Source: Mesostigma viride
Lineage: Eukaryota > Streptophyta > Mesostigmatophyceae > Mesostigmatales > Mesostigmataceae
Reading direction: 5' to 3'
Length of the DNA: 64,000 nt
Assembly (NCBI GenBank): GCA_009746045.1
Contig: RPFO01002108.1
Span: forward strand, 16,001-80,000
In this document: positions 44,726 to 55,900 of the stretch, piece after piece
How the letters are laid out: every line of letters begins with the position of its first letter
Position numbering within the stretch: the first letter of the stretch is position 1
Position numbers and translations under genes: made by a program
The notes under the pieces: generated by a model
Seen by the model: only the letters and a program-made list of their open reading frames with translations
What the model was told of the DNA's origin: nothing
Database searches by the model: none

Positions 44726-44805
44726 ATGCCGGATCATCTACTATACCGTGTCCGATTGCTGCTGTGGCATGTGCACATGCCTTCGGCATGAAGGAGAACG
44801 TGCCT
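44726..44805 (+). mobile_element. SINE-like element B, 5' fragment
   Basis: The GCCGGATC...GTCCGAT...GCTGCTGTGGCATG block and GGCATGAAGGAGAA match the minus copy at 56626-56810. It is cut by the LINE that starts at about 44806. Confidence 0.65.
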
Positions 44806-47221
44806 TCACTACCTTGGCCGCCGGGCACCGCCTCAAGCGTAACCGGGACCCGCTGCTGAAACCGGTGCTCAAGGCCGCCCTTGTGGAGGCCTACGCACAT
44901 CATTGCTCAGGACGCAGAGGTGGCCCAGTGCATCACAGATGCCAAGGCCTGCCACGGCCAAGCTCGCAACCACTATAGGGCAAGGACTGACAATTGTGGT
45001 ATTACCGGCCTCGACCAGCTCGGCGGCCGGCGGCAGCGCACCCCGATGGAGCACACCATCGGGGGACGGCGCGGGCACCGGTTAGCCTTGACCGCTGGTT
45101 GGCCCACAAATATGTTTCCTTAATTGACGACAGCCGGTGGGGCTCGCGCCCCTCCCCTGCCGCTGCACCCCGAGACCAGCAGGCGCCCGTCTCGGTGTTG
45201 CCAGACCCCCCCCCGCCGCCTGCGCCCCCCTCCTCGGCCGCGGACTACCATGAAGTCCCCGCCAATTGAACGGGAGGCCCTTGCCACCAATGACGTCGTC
45301 CGCCCCTTCACTTTGGAGGACTGAATTGGACGGCACCCTTGCTCGCCTGCATGCGGTACGACGCGGCGGTCGGTGCCAACCACCGGCCTTTCGGCTGAGC
45401 TGATGAAGACCCCTGACCTAGCTGGCGGTGAGGGAGCTTCTGCTGGCGTTCTGCTGTCTGCAACCGTGTCCTGCTCTCTGATGAGCCTCCTCCTGCTGCA
45501 TGAGTGGCAGACGGCCATCCGAGTCATCAGTGAGTGTACAAGAAGGGCTCTGCTGAGCACTGACCCCGGTAACTATCGGGGTGTCTGCCTGCAGAGCGCC
45601 ACGCTGAAGGTCTTCATGCGCATGATGCTGCACAGGCTCTGCGCCGCGCTGGACCCGCACCTGGGTAAGTCTCAGATGGGTTTCTGTCGTGGCCGTAACA
45701 CTGTCATGGCTGTATATTTGTGGCGCGCCGGTTGATGGAGGAGGTGCGTCGCATTTGCCCTGATCGTTTTGCGCTGGTCTTCATTTTTGTTGACTATATC
45801 AAGGCTTTCGACACGGTCCTCACTCCTCTGGGAGGCTCTTTGTTGGGCCATATCTTAGCTCTGGACCGCGTGCCCCCGGCGTTTATTGCTGCCATTCCCC
45901 GGCTGTACTGAGGGCTCACAGGCAGTAGTGCGGACTGCAGACTGGGCACCACCCCCGGCCCCATTCCCCCGGCCATTTCATCACGGGGTGTGGCAAGGTT
46001 GTGTCCTGTCCGGCCATACCTGTTCATTATTGTCGTGGATCACGTCATGCGCCAGGCACGTACGTGCACGCCGGCTTTACTGCAGGGTCCTACTTAAGGG
46101 GTCTGAGCCCGGCTTGGACATCCTTATAATAACGATCGCGAATATGGCGGCGGTGGCCCTGGCTACCGCCTGTCGGACCTGATTTATGCGGATGATACCA
46201 CCCTCATCGAGCGCCCCGAGCACATTCAGACCTGGCTGGACTGTCTAGTGGGCTTGGACGCGCGAGCGGTGGGGTTGGAGATTAGCATCAAAACTGAGGC
46301 GCGATGGTGATTGGGGCTACCAGGCGCCCGCCGCTGCCGCGGCTGCTAGACGGGAAGGAGGTCGAGTTCCGTGATCGCTTCAAACTGCTGGGGAGCATGC
46401 TCCCTGACACCGCCGACGATGTGGACATCCGCATCGGCCTGGCCTGGGCTAGGCATCGATCGTTCGCTCAAACCCTACTGGCACTCGAAGGACCTGGGCG
46501 AGCACCGCAAGCGCATGCTCCTCAAGGTCCTGGTCCTCACGGTGACCTATGGCGCCGAGGCATGGACGCTCACGGACACGCTGGCCACACGGCTCAACAG
46601 CACGGTAACCAGGATCATTGCTCCGCCAGGCCCTGAACGTAGGGTTTTCCGCACATCTATAGGTCTTTAGAATCTTTGTACCAGGGTATGCCTCGCATTT
46701 CAGACGAGATTAGACAACGTAGGATAGCATTCGTAGGACATCTCAAGCTCGCACCAGTCAGGTAGACACCGACCTCGGTCTGGCCGGCCCCCAGCGGCTT
46801 GGCCAGCCAGGGCGGCATATCCTCAGGACCTGGCCTGGCCCCAGGGACATTCCTAAAAAGATAGGTAAACATACCATGGGCTACCCACAGCAGTTGCTTG
46901 ACGACCTAGTGGTCCCAGCCCCGTTTGAACATCGCATTCTCTCCCTCTCTCTTGCTTGGACTGCTATGCAGAACAAGAAGAGGTGAAAGACGGTTGTCCA
47001 GGCTCGATCATACGCCAGCCCCTGTGGGCAAGCGCCCCCCCCCCCAAGAGGAGGGGGCGCTTTGCTGAGTATAGAATAGTTAGGGGTTTCTAGATTTGAT
47101 TATAGCTTAGAGTTAGATTATAGTTCGGTTTCGCGGCGTCGCTCACCTCCATCCATCCAGCAAGGGAATATGTGCTACATGATCTCCCAACGGAGTCACG
47201 TTATAATTTAATTAAATTTAA
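44806..47221 (+). mobile_element. Non-LTR retrotransposon (LINE) with degraded reverse transcriptase
   Basis: 5'-truncated within the endonuclease-RT linker. RT blocks, broken by frameshifts: NYRGVCLQS (about 45570), QMGFCRGRNTV (about 45675), motif A FVDYIKAFD (about 45785), motif B GVWQGCVLS (about 45985), motif C LIYADDTTL (about 46180), VGLEISIKTE (about 46270), FKLLGSMLP (about 46380), YGAEAWTL (about 46550), and the PVGK C-terminus (about 47020). The 3' hairpin is at 47178-47200 and an AATTTAAT tail ends at 47221. Same family as 9850-12828. Confidence 0.75.
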
Positions 47222-47352
47222 TGAAGGAGAAAGGGGCCGGGTCTCTGCCCTTTCTTCACATGTGTTGTGCACATACAGGGATTAAAAGCACTCCGGCCGG
47301 TGCCCCGTGACTCCCCAACGGGAGCACGTGTTTAATTAATTAATTAATTACC
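47222..47352 (+). mobile_element. SINE-like element B, 5'-truncated copy
   Basis: Matches the second half of 56626-56810: GAAGGAGAAAGGGG, TCTGCCCTTTCTTC, TTAAAAGCACT, hairpin at 47306-47328, then TTAA tail. It sits directly on the tail of the LINE. Confidence 0.7.
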
Positions 47353-47563
47353 CGGGCCACACCCGTCATCATGAATGGCCGAGCATACAGTCGTTCTGGA
47401 TGTAGTCCGGATGACGCGTAGTTGCTATCTGTGACTCCAGACCTTGGCAAGCGAGTCTCGCCACTTGCCTTCGCGGGTGAAGTATCCGCGTAGAAAAGTA
47501 CCTCATCGGGTACTCCGTGGCATGCCTTCATATTGATGCATGTTCACGCGCATATTGTTGCAC

Positions 47564-48064
47564 TAAGAATTTAGCCATGCTATTCTGATCAGGCACTCCG
47601 CAAAGGTGAAAACCATTTGCGTTCAGTGCCGGGCCGCGGAAAACGCGGAAAAACGCCATGCTATGCCTATGCAGAGAGATGCTCTCTGTCGAGAAGCCAT
47701 GTCCTAGCTCTTGTATAGCCATGATGATCTTCCCCCACATAACATACTCCGGGCCCTTAGCTGGGCATAGTGTGAAGATTATGAGGGTGCAGGTGCCCTG
47801 GTGCACCTAGAGCAAGGGTAGCTTACATTCCCACCCTTGCAGGAAGTAGCCCAGAATGTATTAAAAGCCATATGCCCCTTCTCAGGGATATGTGCTACAT
47901 GTACTCCCAACGGAGGTATGTTTCTAATTAATTAATTAATTAATTAATTAATTAATTAATTAATGTTCACGCGCACTTACTTATAATATTCTGATCAGGC
48001 ACTCCGCAAAGGTGAAAACCGTTTGCGTTCAGGGCCGGGCCGCGGAAAACGCGGAAAAACGCGA
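47564..48064. repeat. ~80-bp direct repeats flanking SINE A
   Basis: 47578-47662 and 47988-48064 share TATTCTGATCAGGCACTCCG and the CCGCGGAAAACGCGG stem, with few differences. They bracket the SINE A copy and its long TTAA tail, so a small segmental duplication occurred around the insertion site. Confidence 0.8.
47784..47968 (+). mobile_element. SINE-like element A, copy 3
   Basis: The best-preserved copy. Head with GGTGCAGGTGCCCTGGTGCA, then CCACCCTTGCAGGAAGTAG, CATATGCCCCTTCTCAGGG, hairpin with CAAC loop at 47897-47921, and a tail of about ten TTAA units. No ORF. Pol III boxes are not convincing by eye. Confidence 0.75.
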
Positions 48065-49711
48065 TCTGCAAATGAATCCGACCGTAATCGAACTGGGGAC
48101 TTATAATATAGTCACTAGAGGGGGCGGATATAAGGATATAATCCTCGATCATCTGAGCTGTCCTCTACTGTAATGGCAGACGAGGCGGTAGTGTAGCGGC
48201 TATCCTCAGGGCAATAACCTCCACCTGCATGCGGACTTCTACCCTGGCTAGCAATGGGCTGCCCGAAAAAGTACATATGGCTGATCAATCGCGTCCTTTT
48301 GAAGAGCTCTAGTCTCGCACAAGGTAGCGACGCAAGGAAGCCCCATGCTGTTGGCATGCACTGACAAACATGACAAAAACTGTCAAGACATGGCCAGTGA
48401 AATATCATAACCTCACTCTAGGCCGCGGTGATGAACTAGCAGCTGTCAAAGTATAAATTGCTTCCGTGTACAGCATGATAAATGCCGAATATAAGAAATT
48501 AGGGTACCTTCAAAGGAACGGACGTGCGCAAGCGCACCGCTACATGACATGTGTGTGGCACCTATGCAAACTGGCGCGGCGGCGCAAGGTTAATGATCCG
48601 ACTCAACTGCGCATGGCCGCGACAGGAGCAAAAGATATTGTTCACTTGTTCAGGACAACATTGACCAGGTCCCTTCATTAACCTGAGGGCATACAAAGCC
48701 GTAGTAAGCAGCCAGTGTGCTTCCCTTGAATCCTTTAGCTTATGGTAAAAAGCATTTGTACAGAGAGCCACATCTTGACCTCGCTCGAACGTTATGAGCA
48801 CTACCGATCGCACAGCCATTATCAAGCGTGGTTGGCAATGCCCCTCACACAGCGAATTTAGTCCACCAGGTATAAGTCTTGTGGGAGCTCGACCTGCACC
48901 GGCACCGCAGACAAAACATGGGACGTGATAAGGACAAGCAGAGCCAAGGCGCGGAAACATGTAATGGGTTAAACATAGTGATTCCGATGGTCATTAAGCT
49001 ATTTAACACTTCAGCACGTCAGCATCTGCGCACCTGAGCGCATGCAACAATCAAGCTCTCCCATGCTAATCCACAAGCAGTCAGAATCCACAAGCGCAAA
49101 CGGATAGGCGAACAACATGTTGAACATGGGCCTTCAGAATAGGCATGTGGCCAGCAAACAGTAAGGCTGCACTAGCATTTCTGGAAACATGGCATGCTAC
49201 ATGCTACATGCCATTATGGTGGTGTGTGTGTGTGTGTGTGTGTGTGCAAACAGCAGCACAAATCAACCCAGCAAGAACTTTCTAGATCAATGCCGAAGCA
49301 GGCGGCTATCGGGCTAGAGTAACCTATACCAAGCAGAGTCAACAAGACCTTGGAAGCCTGGGCCCTGGGACACTCAATGGGCATCATTCAAAGCTGGATC
49401 CTCAGTAGCAACGTGACCCTCGTCATCAACACATAATTGAAAGATTAGCGGGAATACCCCAACAAAAGAGATCCATCCAGGCCAACGTAGCAATGTAATA
49501 CTGTATACTGGACCACTTAAATCAGATAGCTTCACTGATTAGTATGCTAAGGGTCATATCGTCGGAATATTTGTAGACATACTAAAAGATTGTAGTGAAC
49601 AGATTAGGAGGTTGGTGTACCTCTGGTCCCATAGGCTCGAAAGCAAATCTCAAGTTGGTCATGTGAAGTGTATTTGTAGTGTATGTGTGTAGTGTACTGT
49701 CAACACTTGCT
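48065..49711. other. Intergenic, nothing recognised
   Basis: Only a GT microsatellite at 49214-49245 stands out. ORFs such as 48562-48960 (minus) lack recognisable features. Confidence 0.5.
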
Positions 49712-51843
49712 GAGCTTCGCTCATTTCATATATGACGCGTGGACGGGCTCAAAGGGGACCGACCTGCCGTAGGTAGCGTAAGACTAGCGCTTGTCACGAG
49801 GGTACTGCACCGGCCGGCCCTTTTTGTGCCGATGCTGAGTGTGGTTCCGAAGTGCAGGCCTAGGTAGCTTCTAACGTACGTCACTAGACCTTGTACCTGC
49901 GCCAGCCGCCAGGCGTGGCGCAACTGTGATAGGCAGTCACTACACCTTGTACCCGCGCCAGCCGCCAGGCCTGCGTGGCGCAATGTGAATGATAGTCAGT
50001 ACTTAGATTGGTGTAGGGGACGTAGGGAGGCCTCTTTTCAGCTTCGCAACTTTATCCCAGCATATGCTGGCAAGGTCAGCTGGCCGGTATGGCCGCTGCG
50101 CTGAATGTAAGACGATGCTATCGGCCTCTCCGGGCGTGGAGAGGCCTAGAATACATTTCTTTATGTTCGCCAACAACCAATACAGGCCACGGTGATGGTT
50201 GGTGGGGGGGGGCTCTACCATTTGAGCAAAAGGGTGTGATTTCCGGCGCTGGGCCCACTGACAACTCACCTCTACCCCTGGGTGCGGCAAGCAGCTTCCT
50301 GCCACTGGGGGAGCTGTGCTTTAAGTTGGACAACGTCAGGGAAGGAGCCATACAGGCCAGGGCCAGCGGCTATGGTGGAAAGAATCACAGGTGGAGGCGA
50401 ATCTGCCTTAAACGTGGGGATGGCTAGCGCGGGGTGCCAGGGTAGCCCATAACTGCCAGGAGCATGACAGCCGACCCGATCTTTCGGCCTGTGGCCAGAC
50501 GGGAGTTTCCGGGAGGATGTGGGGCTGGAGTAAATCTTGGTGGGAGGAGCGCGCTCTTCATCATTGCCCAGTTTTTCAGCAAAGAATGGTCGCCTGGCGG
50601 GGCTGAAATTCTGGCTATTTTATCGCCTTTGTTTTTATCCTATGCATTATAGGAAAGGCAATAAAGAGTTCGGTTCTGCAAGGCGGGCATATCTATGCCA
50701 TAAAATTTTCCTACCAAAACACAAGCCCTGGTCGGGGCTTTGGCTAAGCAGTTTCCAAGCCAACGCCTCGGTAGGGTAGAGGGCCTATCGCCACAATGGC
50801 TTCCATGGCGGGAAATCCGAGCCTCAGGGGTGGGGCTGGTGACGGGTCCTGGGCTTGTGAAAGACGGTCCGGAGGCGTAAGGCCTAATGAGCAGCCGCCG
50901 GAAACCGCCCGCCTAACGGGGGGAACGACATGGGTGCCGCCCTGCGTCCGCCGGGAAACCGTAGCGGCCACACGGGGGCGGCAGTACAGCCGCGGCAGCG
51001 TGCAGGAGGGGGGCCATGGGCGGAAAGAAACTTGGCACCAAGGCTGGCGACAGCCTGGGTGGCCAGGTAGGAGGTGTGGGGGCAACACCTTGTGTTCGAG
51101 TATGCTCGGCCTCCAGCATGGTGCTACAAGAACCAACTAGATAATGATGTGCAGTGAGTTTGAAGGTGTGGTATAGGCTGTACGTATAAAGCCTAGCACA
51201 CAAACTGTAAAATGAATGTTTCTCTTGGTGGGAAGGGACTCCAATGGACCAAAAACAAGAAATGTATTTGTTGAGCTTCGCTTATTTTGTATATGACGCG
51301 TGGACGGGCTCAAAGGGGACCGACCTGCCGTAGGTAGCGTAAGACTAGCGCTTGTCACGAGGGTACTGCACCGGCCGGCCCTTTTTTGCGCTGACACTGA
51401 GGTGTGGTTTCGAAGTGCAGGCCTGGGTAGCTTCTAACGTACGTCACTAGGCCTTGTACCTGCGCCAGCCGCCAGGCGTGGCGCAACTGTGATGGGCAGT
51501 CAGTACACCTTGTACCTGCGCCAGCCGGCAGGCCTGCGTGGAGCAATGTGAATGATAGTCAGTACTTAGATTGGTGTAGGGGACGTAGGGAGGCCTCTTT
51601 TCAGCTCCCACCCACCCACCCACCCACCCACCCACCCACCCACGCTGCTTAGAGGGGCAACACCTTATGTTCGAGTATGCTGGGCCCCCAGCATGGTGCT
51701 ACAAAAACCAACTTGATAATGATGTGCACTGAGTTTGAAGGTGTGGTATAGGCTGTGCGTATTAAGCCTAGCACACAAAAATGTAAATGAAATGTTTCTC
51801 TTGGTGGTAAGGGACTCCAATGGACCAAAAACAAGAAATGTAT
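49712..51843. repeat. Degenerate tandem duplication with the second unit collapsed
   Basis: Two sequence blocks recur in the same order. Block 1 is 49712-50040 and 51272-51604 (GACGCGTGGACGGGCTCAAA...). Block 2 is 51084-51271 and 51656-51843 (GGCAACACCTT...AAAACAAGAAATG). The first unit has about 1.04 kb between the blocks. The second has only a CCCA run of about 50 bp. No gene is recognised in the 1.04 kb. Confidence 0.8.
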
Positions 51844-52349
51844 ATGTATATAGATTCATGTTCATGTCATGCCTGCGTGGTCCTATCTACTTTGTCAGTG
51901 TACCTTGGGGCGCGTTCACATTATACAATGTTCACACACTACTACATTATTCACATATATATTTATGCATGCCGCTCTCACCTCCTGAATTATCAAAATC
52001 AATGAATATATATTGATGACTTATGTAGGAATTCATTATTTAGTTTATATATTAATCAATAATGAATACTTATGAAAATCACCAAAACAATACAGGGAAA
52101 GGAGGCGAATAAGAGAAATATGGAAGTCCGAGACAGCCAAAGGACTAGCATCCAACTAAAAGTACAAGCTACATGTAACTACCCTATCCAAAGGGTGGTG
52201 ACCTGCCAGCCCCCTATCTAATGATCTAGGGAGGTTGGGTGGGGCGAAAGTTACTTTATATATTTATAAATTGAACATGATATGTGACGGGAATGAGACA
52301 AGCAACACCATTAAGACATAATATATATGTGCCTGTACGTACACATTCG
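51844..52349. other. 3' flank of taxilin gene, AT-rich, nothing recognised
   Basis: AT-rich sequence without ORFs or a clear poly(A) signal on the minus strand. Confidence 0.5.
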
Positions 52350-52856
52350 CTAGCATACCTCCATGTGGCGTGCCTTTTGAGAGGAAGACGGCCCCACTGC
52401 CCCATCGCTCACGCCCTGTGTGTCCTCCTCCGTGCCATCGCCACCCGCATTCCCCTCGTCATCGGGATCCGGCTCGCCCTGCTGCGCCCCGCCCTCCGTT
52501 CCTTGTGCACGCCCCTCAGCAACAGGATGGCCCGTGTCTGTGTTCCGCGCCTCCTCACTGGCTGCTGAGCTCGCACAGGCCATGCCAGCCGGCCGCGCTC
52601 CAATTGCGACCGTGCTCCCAGTAACGGACGCATCACCTTCTGTTGTTGAGGGTGTTTCTGTTGGGGCATCGGGGGTGGTGGCAGGGGGTGGTGATGGTTG
52701 AGAGGCCTCGGTGCTACTCGAGGGCGCGGGCGTGCCGCTGGACGGCAGCTGGGCGCGCAGGGACCGGCAGAGCGCCTCCAGGGACTTCTTTTGGTTGGTG
52801 ACAAGCGCAAGGTTTGCCGCCAGCCCCGCTTTCTGGGTGATGCCACCAGGCCACGG

Positions 52857-52900
<44 letters not shown>

Positions 52901-55900
52901 GTAAGTAAGTCAGTAAGTGCTTGCGTGTCATGCGCAGAGGAAGGATGGCAACGGAAGGGTTCCGCCGATAGAAGGGTTGAGCAGGGTTGGGGTTGGGGGT
53001 TGGGGTTAAGGTTGGGTGGGGGCACCAGGCAATGGAAAGGTTGAGTGGGGTTGCGGTTGGGGTGCGGGGTAAAGTTTGGAGATGGTACAGCAACCATACA
53101 ACAAATGACGCGTGCGTGCGTGTGTGCGTGCGTGTGTGCGTGCGTGCGTGTGTGTGCGTGCGTGCGTGCGTGCGTGTGTGCGTGCGTGCGTGTGTGGCAC
53201 AGAAAATGTCGCCCATGCTTTAAGCGGATGGACGTGGGTGGCCGGCACAGCAACCACAAGACAAACAATACATACTGTGGTTTATATGCGCGGGAGTCCA
53301 AGTCACGGAAATCTACTAGTAGCTATCGCGAGGCAATGCAACTCTTGTACCAACTACAGTGTCCACCATCTGCTCGCTTGCATTATTCCCACTGTACCAA
53401 CCTGGAGAATTTTATCCAAGTGACTTGTGGGGACTCCAGGATGTGCTTTCTCAACAAGAAAACTCGGTCGTCAAAATTTTTACCGGTGAAACTGAGCCTG
53501 TCCCCGGCTGCCGCCCCCCCCCCCCCCCCCCCCCCCCGGTCCCCCTCTCCCCTCCCCGCTTCTCCGCACCTGCTGCTTCACCTCTCTGCCTTAACCTGGT
53601 TCTTACTGGCCAAACCAGCCTAACTCTCTGCTTTGATGACCTCCCTTTTTCTGCTCCTCCGCCTCCTTGCCTGTAGGTCGTTGTTCTGCCCTAGACAGAC
53701 TAGCTGTCCTTCCTGTTTCGCGACCCTTACCAGCTCTTTCCCCCCCCTCGTTCCCCCTCACTCCTCTCCCCTCTCCCCTCCCCTCACCCCTCACCGTCTC
53801 CTCCGCCTCCTCGCCCCTCTCCCTCCCCTCCTCTTTCCTCACCTGCTCCTCGGCCTCCTTGAGCGCTGCTTCCCCTATCGCCACCTTGGCCTTGGCCGCC
53901 GCGTTCTCCTTCTTCAGCTTGGTGATGCTCTTGGTCATCTGGGGAGAGGAGGGACCACGCTATGGCTTGACCGAACAGGTCAGTCAAAGAGAATTAGGAG
54001 CAGAATGTAGAGGGCAGCAAGCTTGGTACAGTAATGCTCTTGGTCATTTGGGGGGGAGAATGCCCACACGGACTTGTTACTTGTTATAAAAGAGCAATAC
54101 AACAGCGCAATAGCATTGGGCAATGAGCTTGGTTGGGCGATACAAAAGGGCAGTGATGCTCTTGGTCATATGTGGAAATGGTGGACACCCATTATGGATT
54201 GTCATTCAAGGATTGTTAAGAAGGTTTGTTATGGATCGTTGTAGGGGGCAAAAAAATGGGGTTGAGAGCAGAGCATGGAGGGCAGCTGATCTTAGGACAG
54301 GATATGCATAGATAAAATTGTGTCAGATGCATGGAGAAGGGTAAGAAGAGAGTGCAGCAGAGGGCGATAAACTTGGTGATGCTCTTGGTCAGCTGGCGGG
54401 GAAGGCATCCCACGCTGACTTAACACTTAAGGTCAGCACAAGAGGGTCAAGGGGAGCAAGCCCTTGAAGAGGGTGGCAAGCTTGGTGACATTCTTGGTCA
54501 CCCTTGGGGGCCGGGTGGGTGGGGGGTGGGTGGGGGGTGGGTGGGGGGTACAACATACTACAGTAGTAAAGACTACAGAAGAGGTAGTACTAAAATATAC
54601 ACAAGGGTGAATGACGACAGTCTTACAAAAGGGTGGTAAACGGTGAAAAGAGGATGAGGCACGAGAGGCAAGCCTGACATTTCCCATCCTGGGATATTTT
54701 CATGAACCACAAGTATGTAAAATCATGAGGACTTGGGTGAGAGGTGGGTGGCAGGTACATGAGAAGCACAGGGGGAGCTAGCGGTACGGATGACAGCAGC
54801 ACATGGTTCAACCCAAAACATGCACCGCTGGATGGCACCGCCACTGGAGATGTCAACAGACAGTGGCATTGCAAGCTGGCAACAGCATGGCAATACGAAT
54901 TGGCAGTAGGAGTTCAGCCATGCAAGAAAGCGACGTGCCCCTGGCAACCCACCGTCTCCATCTGGGACTTGTACATGGTGAACACCTCGTTGCTCTTCGC
55001 CAGGGTGGTCTGGGAGGTGGAACAGAACATAATAATAGCAAAGCATGGCAAGGCCGGGAGTCGGACATGATTCATGCATTAACTGTGTGTGCCAGGTCAG
55101 AAGAATGCCATTATAATGCATAACAGGTCGCGATTGGCATTGTGGCGCCGTCACACAGCCACCATGAGCTGTAAGAATTGGCTTTGAATCAGCGTTTGCA
55201 ACAATTATTATGCACCGGGGGGGAACAGATGACATCACTCGGGTGCCTGGCCGGGGTCGCTACCCAACAAATGCGCTGTCATCATAACAAAATCAAAGTA
55301 GATATACTAAGTAAAATAACACTACTAGTAGGAAGTAAACAACTAACTGATTAGCTAGCTCGCTAAATAAATAAATAAATAAACACAGGTCCAACTCCAA
55401 GTCCCGGTGGTCGCATTATCGCCATGGTCTCCATCCCACCCCCTGTTTGCACCCTTCACCTGCAAGTGGGACCTGGGGTGCAACCCCAGTTGTTGCACCC
55501 ATTCCATGAAACAACAACTCACACAACTCAAACAACTCAACTTGTTGGTCACACAAGACAGATCACATTCAAGAACTGCTTAGCAAAACTAATATATATA
55601 CAACACCTGTCACAACCAACCCATGCAGCGAGGCACCCTTTTCAAATGGAAAGACTCACATTTCCCCGCATACGACTCCAGCCGTCGCCATTAGGTGCTA
55701 TTTCCTTGCGCTACACAACTAAACCCCTTTAGCAAGGCTCCCCACAACCCACCCAGTGAGCTTGTACCTGGAACGACTTGAATTTCCCAGAGTACAGCTC
55801 CAGCTGTTGCCAGTCCATGGTTACTTCCATGCGCTAGACGACCAAACCCCTTTAGCAAGGCTCCCCACCACCCACCCAAGTGAGGTTGTACCTGGAAGGA

